The translations under genes and the position numbers were made by a program. This document shows, piece by piece, positions 1 through 5,284 of a stretch of DNA of 5,799 bases; within the stretch, counting starts at the first letter, position 1, and every line of letters begins with the position of its first letter. Source of the stretch: Verrucomicrobiales bacterium (GTDB lineage: Bacteria > Verrucomicrobiota > Verrucomicrobiia > Verrucomicrobiales > DEV007). The stretch lies in assembly GCA_002696885.1 (NCBI GenBank), contig NZSO01000081.1, positions 2,584 through 8,382 on the forward strand, in the 5' to 3' direction. The notes below the pieces were generated by a model. That model was not told the origin of the DNA. It did no database searches and saw nothing but the letters and a program-made list of their open reading frames with translations.

Positions 1-1809
1 TTAGGCTGTTTTCGTTATTTTCTTCCAGATGGCGTCGAGCTCTGGAGCTATCTGAGAAAATATTTTCCCCTCGTCATCCGATTCTTGAATCACGGTATTA
101 CCAGCGGCCAAGGATGCTAGATCTTCTCTAGGAAGTTGAATGATGTTGATCTGATCTTGGATAATCTCATCAAAATCAGAGGTCTCATAATTGTCAGATT
201 CAGATGGAGAGAATGAAATTATTTTAGAAGTCTTGGCATTAGATTTCTGTGACTGCTTAAGAAGCTCTATCCAATAGCTAGTTTTTTCGGGTTGTTCGAA
301 CCCGAAAATAAATTCAATTTCATTAGAATGCCACGAGCTAGCGATAAGATTTTCTCCAGTTTTAAATTCTTTAAAATCAATTATTGGTGATCTATTACCA
401 GCAACTTTTAGCGTGTATTTTAGGGCCTCTATATCGAATAAACTTTGTTTTCCGAAATATAACTCATCTCTGTGCTGGGCAAAATCTTTAACGCAGTCTG
501 GGGCATTGTTTTCAATTTCTTTAAATACGGGCTCAATTTCTATTGGTAATTCTGAGGGAGAAGTTCTCTGGATTTCCTCCTTGTTTCTGTCATTGACTGC
601 TCGCATCATTTTCTTGATTGATTGAACCGTCACTGAAGATTCATCTAAAGTATCGACATTGTTTTGATCGCTATCTTTGTTTAACTGAGCTCTCTGGGAT
701 TCCATTTCTTCCCATTGTTTAGAGGCTATTCGTAATATTTTTCTTGGTGATGGTTTTCTTTCTTCCAGCGCCAGTGAAAATAATTCTCGGAAATTAACGC
801 CCTCTAAAACACCGTTGATTATGTTCTTCCCATAATTTAACGATGTCATGCGTTCGGCGATAAATAGCTCAGCCATTTCCTGATCTAACCCATCAAGTCT
901 TAAATTTGATTCGTTTATTCTGTCTTTTAAAGCGCTCGGTATAAGACCTTTAAAAGAGGATGTCCATAGATCGTCATTAATTGATAGAATTGAGGTTGAT
1001 GAAAAATCGGACTCACTCAATTTGATTAAAAGATTGGCGATTCTAGGGCCTTTTTCCCGATCGAAGAAAATGTTATCAATGTTATCAAAGATAATGATCA
1101 AAGATTGATCTTTTAAAAATAAATTTTGATAGTCTTTTAAAAATAAATTGAATTGAGTATCACTATATTCTTCTAAGTTCTTAATCGCATGATGATGGGA
1201 ATTTAATTCACATTCGTAGAGCAACTGTATCCAAAATTTGCATGAATCTTCAGTAAGTTCCTTGAAGTTGCTTAGTGATCTAACAAGATGAGGGAATAAT
1301 GCATTGATATTTGAATTGAACCATTTCGCAATTAATGAGTGCTCATCTTTTGTGTCGAGCATGTTGATGTAATGATTTTGTAATGCTCTGCAGGCTGTGT
1401 CCTTATTAGCAACTGGAACAACTCCTTTATCAATTAAATCGCATATAAGTTTGCTGAATAGCTCCCTAACCTTGTAGCGAATGGAATCTCCCTCATAAAG
1501 AGATCTAAGGGCAGCTTTGAAAATATCTCCAAAACTAAAATCCTGTAAGTTATCGATTTTTAAATTAAGACTTCGACTACTAGCTGAAGCATTATTAACC
1601 GCTTTGTAAATTAAATGACTCTTACCATATCCAGCTTCTGCTGAACTCACCATGATGATCTTGTTGTTCAGATCTTCACCATTCTTTTGATGACAAATTT
1701 TCTCGGTTAGATCTTGTAAACGTTTTGGATATAGAACACACCCATCAAGTCTTTTCTGGCTGCTTGATGGTGAAAAAATTGAATCCTCAAATGGATTTAT
1801 ATTTTTCAT
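1..1809 (-). CDS. P-loop ATPase (AAA+/STAND-like), unknown function
   Basis: A complete 602-residue cytosolic protein with no signal peptide or membrane segment. Visible: a P-loop AEAGYGKS (residues 57-64, K63/S64) after a hydrophobic strand IIMV; a helical stretch of about 170 residues between the motifs; a Walker B-like strand LIIIFDNID (237-245, D242 and D245); a possible sensor-1 strand SILSIND (273-279); an arginine near R298; and a sensor-2-like SPRKILRIA (354-362). This order fits an AAA+/ORC- or STAND-type NTPase. Residues 368-425 form a charged, probably disordered linker. Residues 426-602 look like a separate alpha/beta domain (IEFIFGF, then WIELLKQ, then KIISFSPS) that I cannot assign. 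The start is the ATG at 1807-1809; only a weak GGTAA lies upstream. A 24-bp in-frame duplication precedes Walker B. The gene is transcribed divergently from the membrane-protein operon. The ATPase call is solid; substrate, partner and role are unknown. Confidence 0.85.
   Translation of the reverse strand: MKNINPFEDSIFSPSSSQKRLDGCVLYPKRLQDLTEKICHQKNGEDLNNKIIMVSSAEAGYGKSHLIYKAVNNASASSRSLNLKIDNLQDFSFGDIFKAALRSLYEGDSIRYKVRELFSKLICDLIDKGVVPVANKDTACRALQNHYINMLDTKDEHSLIAKWFNSNINALFPHLVRSLSNFKELTEDSCKFWIQLLYECELNSHHHAIKNLEEYSDTQFNLFLKDYQNLFLKDQSLIIIFDNIDNIFFDREKGPRIANLLIKLSESDFSSTSILSINDDLWTSSFKGLIPSALKDRINESNLRLDGLDQEMAELFIAERMTSLNYGKNIINGVLEGVNFRELFSLALEERKPSPRKILRIASKQWEEMESQRAQLNKDSDQNNVDTLDESSVTVQSIKKMMRAVNDRNKEEIQRTSPSELPIEIEPVFKEIENNAPDCVKDFAQHRDELYFGKQSLFDIEALKYTLKVAGNRSPIIDFKEFKTGENLIASSWHSNEIEFIFGFEQPEKTSYWIELLKQSQKSNAKTSKIISFSPSESDNYETSDFDEIIQDQINIIQLPREDLASLAAGNTVIQESDDEGKIFSQIAPELDAIWKKITKTA
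1109..1149 (-). repeat. 24-bp-period tandem duplication inside the ATPase gene
   Basis: The 17-mer TCTTTTAAAAATAAATT occurs exactly at 1109-1125 and again at 1133-1149, a 24-bp period that keeps the frame. In the protein it gives NLFLKD twice (residues 221-226 and 229-234) directly before the Walker B strand. It looks like an eight-codon slippage or duplication event. Confidence 0.85.
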
Positions 1810-1862
1810 TGATTACCGAATTTGTGAGTGTCTTTTTCCGTTATTAGTTGTTCGTTCTTTTT

Positions 1863-1883
1863 AATTTTATTCAGAATAAAATT
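1863..1883. promoter_or_regulatory. Perfect palindrome upstream of the ATPase gene, candidate operator
   Basis: AATTTTATTC (1863-1872), a single central A (1873), then GAATAAAATT (1874-1883) form a perfect inverted repeat with 10-bp arms. It lies 54 bp upstream of the ATPase start, in the divergent intergenic region. On the minus strand the right arm of the hairpin supplies a TAAAAT that could be a -10, with a poor TGTAAA 17 bp before it. A dimeric regulator bound here would then block that promoter. It is not a terminator: it sits at the 5' ends of both flanking genes and lacks a GC stem or U-run. The palindrome is certain; its role is inferred. It does not resemble the ACTTTGT-type site at 1999. 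Confidence 0.5.
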
Positions 1884-1998
1884 GGTTTTACACTCTAAAA
1901 TTGATAAAAACAATGATAATGAAAGTCGCCAAAAGGGGAGTGGGTTTTGATTCGGTGACGGAGGACACAATTAGTTTCAAATAATGCTTGTAATTAAA

Positions 1999-2015
1999 AC
2001 TTTGTAATACAAAGT
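1999..2015. promoter_or_regulatory. Operator copy 1, upstream of the membrane protein/regulator operon
   Basis: ACTTTGT-AAT-ACAAAGT is an inverted repeat with perfect 7-bp arms and a 3-bp centre. It ends 6 bp before the ATG at 2022. An 18-bp stretch (1999-2016) is identical to a stretch in front of ispH (2988-3005). Given its place before an operon that encodes a small winged-helix protein, autoregulation is the likely role. Being so close to the start codon, it leaves no room for a Shine-Dalgarno sequence. The transcript is therefore either leaderless or begins upstream, with the site inside the leader. I could not define a convincing -10/-35 pair here. Confidence 0.75.
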
Positions 2016-2021
2016 AAATTA

Positions 2022-2657
2022 ATGAATGACTCAGAAAAAGCTCTTAATCAACTCAACTTGATTAGGGAAATGATGGAAAAAGCAACCGTTTACAGGGCGC
2101 TGTCTGCCCCTGCCGCTATATTTGGCGGTCTTTTGGCGGTTCTTCTTGGTCTTTATTTTTTGCTTCAGGATAAGAATGGAGAATTTGTTGATGGAGCTCA
2201 TTATTTTTGGACCTGGGTAGTAGCCTTAATAATTGCAGATAGCTTTAACGCATTGTTGCTTTTTAAAAGAGCAAAAAGAGAAGGCTCAAAATTCATTTCA
2301 TCGGGTGTCAAATTAACCATCTTGCGTACTGCCCCTGCCGCTATTGCAGGCGCTATCATTTCATTTGAAGCTGCAAAGAATGATATTGAATTATGCACTT
2401 TGGTATGGATTCTCTGTTATGGGGCCGCTCTTCTAGCTATGGGAGAAGTGGCGCCACGTTCTCTCAAGAGATTAGGGTGGTCATTCATTGTTTTTGGTAC
2501 CGTTTTCTTTTTAATTTGGATGAAGTTTAAGGCTGCTCTGTCGCCAGTCTTAGGAATTGGTTACCTTGGTTCGGCTTCAATTATGATGATTGCTACATTT
2601 GGAATACTTCATATAGGTCACGGAATAGGTGTTTTGATCCGAAAGGGGAAAAATTAA
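2022..2657 (+). CDS. Multi-pass membrane protein paired with a winged-helix regulator
   Basis: A 211-residue integral membrane protein. Roughly six hydrophobic segments are visible at about residues 29-48, 62-81, 102-116, 125-141, 151-168 and 179-200. A charged N-terminal helix (LNLIREMMEKATVYR, 11-25) precedes the first. The N-terminus and the later WILCYGAALLAMGEVAPRSL segment resemble an uncharacterised family commonly encoded next to small winged-helix regulators; this is from memory. The motif APAAI opens both segment 1 and segment 3, suggesting two related halves. No catalytic or transport motif is evident. The ATG at 2022 is preferred because the charged helix belongs to the family; M17/M18 near 2070 would truncate it. 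The gene lies 17 bp upstream of the regulator gene, so the two are probably one operon. A role as membrane sensor or modulator of the regulator is inference. Confidence 0.8.
   Translation: MNDSEKALNQLNLIREMMEKATVYRALSAPAAIFGGLLAVLLGLYFLLQDKNGEFVDGAHYFWTWVVALIIADSFNALLLFKRAKREGSKFISSGVKLTILRTAPAAIAGAIISFEAAKNDIELCTLVWILCYGAALLAMGEVAPRSLKRLGWSFIVFGTVFFLIWMKFKAALSPVLGIGYLGSASIMMIATFGILHIGHGIGVLIRKGKN
2104..2344 (+). repeat. 16-bp exact direct repeat within the membrane-protein gene (two copies)
   Basis: CTGCCCCTGCCGCTAT occurs at 2104-2119 and at 2329-2344, in the same reading frame. Both copies encode APAAI, at residues 29-33 and 104-108, at the start of hydrophobic segments. The nucleotide identity includes third codon positions. 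It may reflect an ancient internal duplication kept by gene conversion, or chance codon choice. Confidence 0.7.
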
Positions 2658-2674
2658 TATATGTTATATTCTTG

Positions 2675-2971
2675 ATGATAGATTTTGATAAAATTGACAA
2701 AATCATTCACGAGAAAGGAAGGCTCTCGATCATGACTCTCCTTGCTTCTCGAGGATCATGGAATTTTCAGGACATGAAAGATCAACTAAAAATGAGTGAT
2801 GGTAATTTAATTACACATCTAAGGTCTTTACAGAATGCAGGATACTTGAATAAGAAAAAAGAACTCAAGGGCAGAAAGGTTACAAACTATTTCTTAACTA
2901 GTTCGGGGAAAAAGGAGTTCAATAAATATCTAAAAATTTTAGAACAAATCGTTAACCAAAAAGAAAAATAA
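2675..2971 (+). CDS. Small winged-helix transcriptional regulator (HTH_34-like)
   Basis: A 98-residue DNA-binding protein made of a single winged helix-turn-helix domain. An opening helix (FDKIDKIIHEKGRLSIMTLLAS, residues 4-25) leads to helix 2 (FQDMKDQLKM, 31-40). The recognition helix follows (SDGNLITHLRSLQNAGYL, 41-58), then a basic beta-wing (KKELKGRKVTNYFLT, 61-75) and a C-terminal dimerisation-type helix (81-98). This matches the MarR/ArsR-like 'winged helix DNA-binding' family (Pfam HTH_34), with the typical GNLxxHLRxLxxAGY core. No ligand or metal-binding residues are visible. The ATG at 2675 is preferred over the in-frame TTG at 2672, because the homologous region begins just after it and neither has a ribosome binding site. 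It follows the membrane-protein gene by 17 bp. It probably acts on the two ACTTTGTAATACAAAGTA sites flanking the operon; that link is inferred. Confidence 0.88.
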   Translation: MIDFDKIDKIIHEKGRLSIMTLLASRGSWNFQDMKDQLKMSDGNLITHLRSLQNAGYLNKKKELKGRKVTNYFLTSSGKKEFNKYLKILEQIVNQKEK

Positions 2972-2985
2972 AATTTTTTGAAAGA

Positions 2986-3006
2986 ATACTTTGTAATACA
3001 AAGTAT
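2986..3006. promoter_or_regulatory. Operator copy 2, upstream of ispH
   Basis: An inverted repeat with perfect 9-bp arms (ATACTTTGT at 2986-2994 and ACAAAGTAT at 2998-3006) around AAT. The 18-bp stretch 2988-3005 is identical to 1999-2016 before the membrane-protein gene. It ends 22 bp before the ispH ATG. A TTGAAA (2978-2983) lies on its left and an AT-rich TATATAAA (3004-3011) on its right, so bound protein would cover the core promoter. The 20-bp spacing between those elements is longer than usual, so the exact promoter is uncertain. Its position says ispH has its own regulated promoter rather than simply being read through from the upstream operon. Confidence 0.75.
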
Positions 3007-3028
3007 ATAAAATAACAGAAATTATACC

Positions 3029-3922
3029 ATGAAGAAATATGATTTTAAAATTCATCTAGCATCTCACTTTGGAATGTGCTTCGGCGTTAGGGATGCTATT
3101 ATAAAAACACGTGATAGTTTTGGTGTTAAAGGTCTAACAATTCTAGGTCAGCTGGTTCATAATCCTATAGTTAGTGAGGAATTAAATAGGAACGGTGTTC
3201 AAAAAGCTGATCTTCAAAAGCCCGCTAATGAAATTAAAGGAACAGTTGTAATAACTGCTCACGGAGCTTCGACAAAAGACAAGAAAGCTTGGGAATCAAA
3301 TGATAGAAAGATAATTGATACTACTTGCCCATTAGTTCATAAAGCCCATCAAGCCTTAAACCAGTTAGTGGCTTCTGGTTATTTTCCTGTCGTCATTGGA
3401 AAAAAAGATCATGCCGAGGTTAAAGGATTAATTGGAGATTTTCCACGGTCTCTAGTGGTTCAGACTGATGCGGATATTCCGAATGTCCCAGATAAAAAAA
3501 AGATCGGCATAGTTTCACAGACTACTCAGAGAATAGATAAGGTAGAATTGATCGTTGAGAGCATTCGATCCTTTAGAAAAGACTCTGATGTTAAATTCGT
3601 TGATACAGTTTGTGCGCCTACTAAAAACAGACAAACTTCTGCGCAAGAGTTATCAAAGCGTTGTGATCTGGTTTTTGTAGTGGGAGGAACCAATAGTAAC
3701 AACACCATTCAACTAGTTAACACGATTAAAGAATTTGGGAGTCACCCTATCCACATACAAAGGGCCTCTGACATCGACCCTTGTTGGCTTGAGGGTTATT
3801 ACAATGTTGGACTCACGGCTGGCACATCGACACTCAAAGAAACCGTTATGGAGGTGTATGAGACACTTGAAGTGATTTCCCAGAACAAGTTTTCCAATAA
3901 AAAAGAGAATATAGTATGTTAG
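3029..3922 (+). CDS. ispH: 4-hydroxy-3-methylbut-2-enyl diphosphate reductase (IspH/LytB)
   Basis: Cytosolic [4Fe-4S] enzyme of the last step of the MEP (non-mevalonate) isoprenoid pathway, reducing HMBPP to IPP and DMAPP. At 297 residues it is close to the usual single-domain length. The three cluster cysteines are present: C17 (FGMCFGV), C100 (DTTCPLV) and C195 (DTVCAPT). Substrate and proton-relay residues can be matched: H44 (LVHNP), H78 (TAHGAS), H128 and E130 (DHAEVKG), T166 (SQTT), S223/N225 (NSNNT) and S267 (AGTST). The usual NSSN phosphate-binding motif is NSNN here, a serine-to-asparagine change at residue 224. No Shine-Dalgarno precedes the ATG at 3029. The gene is downstream of the regulator gene and separated by a copy of the putative operator, so regulated expression is likely. 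Whether it is the only ispH in this genome cannot be seen. Confidence 0.96.
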   Translation: MKKYDFKIHLASHFGMCFGVRDAIIKTRDSFGVKGLTILGQLVHNPIVSEELNRNGVQKADLQKPANEIKGTVVITAHGASTKDKKAWESNDRKIIDTTCPLVHKAHQALNQLVASGYFPVVIGKKDHAEVKGLIGDFPRSLVVQTDADIPNVPDKKKIGIVSQTTQRIDKVELIVESIRSFRKDSDVKFVDTVCAPTKNRQTSAQELSKRCDLVFVVGGTNSNNTIQLVNTIKEFGSHPIHIQRASDIDPCWLEGYYNVGLTAGTSTLKETVMEVYETLEVISQNKFSNKKENIVC

Positions 3923-3983
3923 ATGAACAAAAGGTTACAAATAACTAGCATAGTTAATACTAACTCATCATCAGGGAAGATAG

Positions 3984-4010
3984 TTGATTTTTTCTTTCAG
4001 AAGCTTTAAT
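3984..4010 (+). promoter_or_regulatory. Weak candidate promoter for the secreted-protein gene
   Basis: TTGATT (3984-3989) and TTTAAT (4005-4010) are separated by 15 bp, a short spacer. If used, transcription would begin almost at the ATG at 4020, giving a leaderless or nearly leaderless message. That agrees with the lack of a Shine-Dalgarno sequence. The rest of the 97-bp gap after ispH shows only a short inverted repeat (AGTTA-ATAC-TAACT, 3952-3965) and no clear terminator, so read-through from ispH is also possible. Confidence 0.3.
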
Positions 4011-4019
4011 TTATAGTTT

Positions 4020-5147
4020 ATGAACCTAACAAAACTTTGCTCTCTCGTCATCATACTTGCGGTTCCTTTCAGTTCGTTGATGGCTCAAAACCAGCCGCTT
4101 ACTCCAACCGAGAAAAAGCAGATGTTGGATACTATCAAAAAAATTAAAACGGGAGTTATCAAGGGGCGTTCTGGTGTTAATAGTGCTGCTCTCACTGCAT
4201 ACAGGGCGGCGGCTTCGTCCAATACATCAGCTTATGATTTTTATCTTAAGTGTTACAAGGAAATGAATTTCACCAGAAAAGGTGCCAAAGAGTCTGAGTA
4301 TCGTGATTGGAAAGCAAAAAATAAAGATTACCTTAGTTCAAGAGAGCATTCGACAGCGCGAAGACTACAACTTCAATTTCTTATCTTAACCATCAGAGCG
4401 GCCAATCTTGAAGAGAAAGAACGAGATTCTCTTATTCCTGAGCTGATTACTTTGATGGACAATTGTATTTCTGCTTATCCTTATATCGGTAAATCAAAAA
4501 GAATTTTGAGTTCAGGAGCGACTGGTTCCACTTTTGCACAAGTATACGATCTTCAGTCCACTCTTGTCGGACTTAAAAATTGGCCGAGATCGCCAATGGA
4601 TGTCAGTGGTATTTACGAATCAACAATCATGCCGAGATACCGAACAACGGAAACGGTCAAAGAGCTGATGCAGGCCTGGGATAAAAGAATGTCGCAAGAG
4701 ATAAAAATTGTTGCTTCAGAAAATAGTAGTGAGGCGGAAGCCAATTTTAAAAATAAAACTCTTCCTAAATTAAAGTGGTTTAAATACATGGATTTATTAA
4801 GAGCAGGACAAAGTAGGGAAGCCTTAACATCCATGGTGGCTCTCGTCAGAGCGAATCCAGACCATGAAAATATAGATGAGTGGCTCGAGGACTTGGAGGG
4901 CTACATTTCAGGAGAAGTTGACCCAGGAACTTTTGAAGAAGCTGAGAAGAGGAGAAAAGCCGCAGAAGTTGCACAGAAAGAGTCAAAAGCATCTAATTCA
5001 TCTAACGCTTTAGGTAATACTAATCTTGATGAGGCCAGAAAAGCTCTGGAGGGTTTAAATATTGGTGGAGGTAGAAATGGAGGCCGTGGCAGTATCCCTG
5101 AGGGCGTCGATTTAAATCAGATTAGAGAGCTGTTCAATAGACGTTAA
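4020..5147 (+). CDS. Secreted protein of unknown function with signal peptide
   Basis: A 375-residue protein I do not recognise beyond likely export. The N-terminus (MNLTKLCSLVIILAVPFSSLMAQ) is a typical signal peptide with probable cleavage after A22, and there is no lipobox. The mature protein is mostly helical and rich in Lys, Arg, Glu and Ser. Helical stretches with regularly placed hydrophobics around 112-155 and 245-300 (KYMDLLRAGQSREALTSMVALVRANPDHENIDEWLEDLE) have a TPR-like flavour, without a clear repeat. Residues 303-325 are a charged, coiled-coil-like helix (EEAEKRRKAAEVAQKES), then come a Ser/Asn linker and a Gly/Arg patch (GGGRNGGRG, 349-357). The last residues, DLNQIRELFNRR, suggest a terminal helix. 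No catalytic motif is apparent. It lies 97 bp after ispH and 137 bp before the LysM gene. A periplasmic or envelope role is inferred from export only. Confidence 0.8.
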   Translation: MNLTKLCSLVIILAVPFSSLMAQNQPLTPTEKKQMLDTIKKIKTGVIKGRSGVNSAALTAYRAAASSNTSAYDFYLKCYKEMNFTRKGAKESEYRDWKAKNKDYLSSREHSTARRLQLQFLILTIRAANLEEKERDSLIPELITLMDNCISAYPYIGKSKRILSSGATGSTFAQVYDLQSTLVGLKNWPRSPMDVSGIYESTIMPRYRTTETVKELMQAWDKRMSQEIKIVASENSSEAEANFKNKTLPKLKWFKYMDLLRAGQSREALTSMVALVRANPDHENIDEWLEDLEGYISGEVDPGTFEEAEKRRKAAEVAQKESKASNSSNALGNTNLDEARKALEGLNIGGGRNGGRGSIPEGVDLNQIRELFNRR

Positions 5148-5158
5148 TCAACAGTTTC

Positions 5159-5191
5159 GGGTAATTTGGCAAAATAGGCTGCCTAATACCC
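5159..5191 (+). terminator. Weak stem-loop after the secreted-protein gene
   Basis: GGGTA (5159-5163) can pair with TACCC (5187-5191), and inside it TAGGC-T-GCCTA (5175-5185) or GGCA/TGCC (5168-5171 with 5180-5183) can form. The nearest T-run (5204-5208) begins 12 nt past the stem, so this is not a standard intrinsic terminator. It may act as a weak terminator or a 3'-end stabilising structure 11 bp after the stop codon. Confidence 0.3.
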
Positions 5192-5211
5192 TAGAAGATT
5201 AACTTTTTGTA

Positions 5212-5227
5212 AGGTTTAAAGGTCTAA
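5212..5227 (+). repeat. Tandem 8-bp repeat just upstream of the LysM promoter
   Basis: AGGTTTAA (5212-5219) is followed directly by AGGTCTAA (5220-5227), with one mismatch, ending 2 bp before the -35 hexamer at 5230. The same stretch also reads as an inverted repeat, AAGGTT (5211-5216) with AACCTT (5226-5231). Abutting direct repeats next to a -35 are the usual layout for a dimeric activator, such as an OmpR/PhoB-type response regulator, but no regulator is identified here. Confidence 0.4.
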
Positions 5228-5229
5228 CC

Positions 5230-5256
5230 TTGACTTTTAATTAAGATATGTAAAAT
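5230..5256 (+). promoter_or_regulatory. Probable promoter of the LysM lipoprotein gene
   Basis: TTGACT (5230-5235) is a near-consensus -35 and TAAAAT (5251-5256) a good -10. The 15-bp spacer is shorter than the 17-bp optimum. Transcription would start near 5263, giving a leader of about 22 nt before the ATG at 5285. An inverted repeat AGATAT-GTAAA-ATATCT (5244-5260) covers the -10 and could be an operator, or just AT-rich coincidence. Confidence 0.5.
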
Positions 5257-5284
5257 ATCTGACGATCTAAGATTTAATCCAAAT

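Noticed and set aside
413..625. 70-codon open frame on the plus strand within the ATPase gene
   Set aside because: It is antisense to a well-supported coding region, has no recognisable domain and no initiation signal, so it is a shadow frame.
1..1809. Calling the ATPase part of a defence system (BREX/AVAST/STAND type)
   Set aside because: No effector domain, nuclease motif, methylase, toxin or mobile-element neighbour is visible. The flanking genes look like core chromosomal genes.
1960..2007. GGAGG at 1960-1964 followed by a seven-codon frame MLVIKTL (1984-2007) as a leader peptide
   Set aside because: The GGAGG is about 19 nt from the ATG, too far to act as its ribosome binding site, and the peptide has no attenuator-like composition.
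2986..3011. A MerR-type promoter at ispH, based on the 20-bp spacing between TTGAAA and TATATA around the palindrome
   Set aside because: The neighbouring regulator is a plain winged helix without MerR features, and both hexamers are imperfect; the spacing alone is not enough.
3952..3965. Short inverted repeat AGTTA-ATAC-TAACT after ispH as a terminator or operator
   Set aside because: Arms of only 5 AT-rich bp with no T-run; this is easily chance in AT-rich DNA.
441..4815. Half-sites of the operator (such as CTTTGTA at 1602-1608 and ACAAAGTA near 4808) inside genes
   Set aside because: None has the second arm at the right spacing, all lie within coding sequence, and single 7-8-bp matches are expected by chance.
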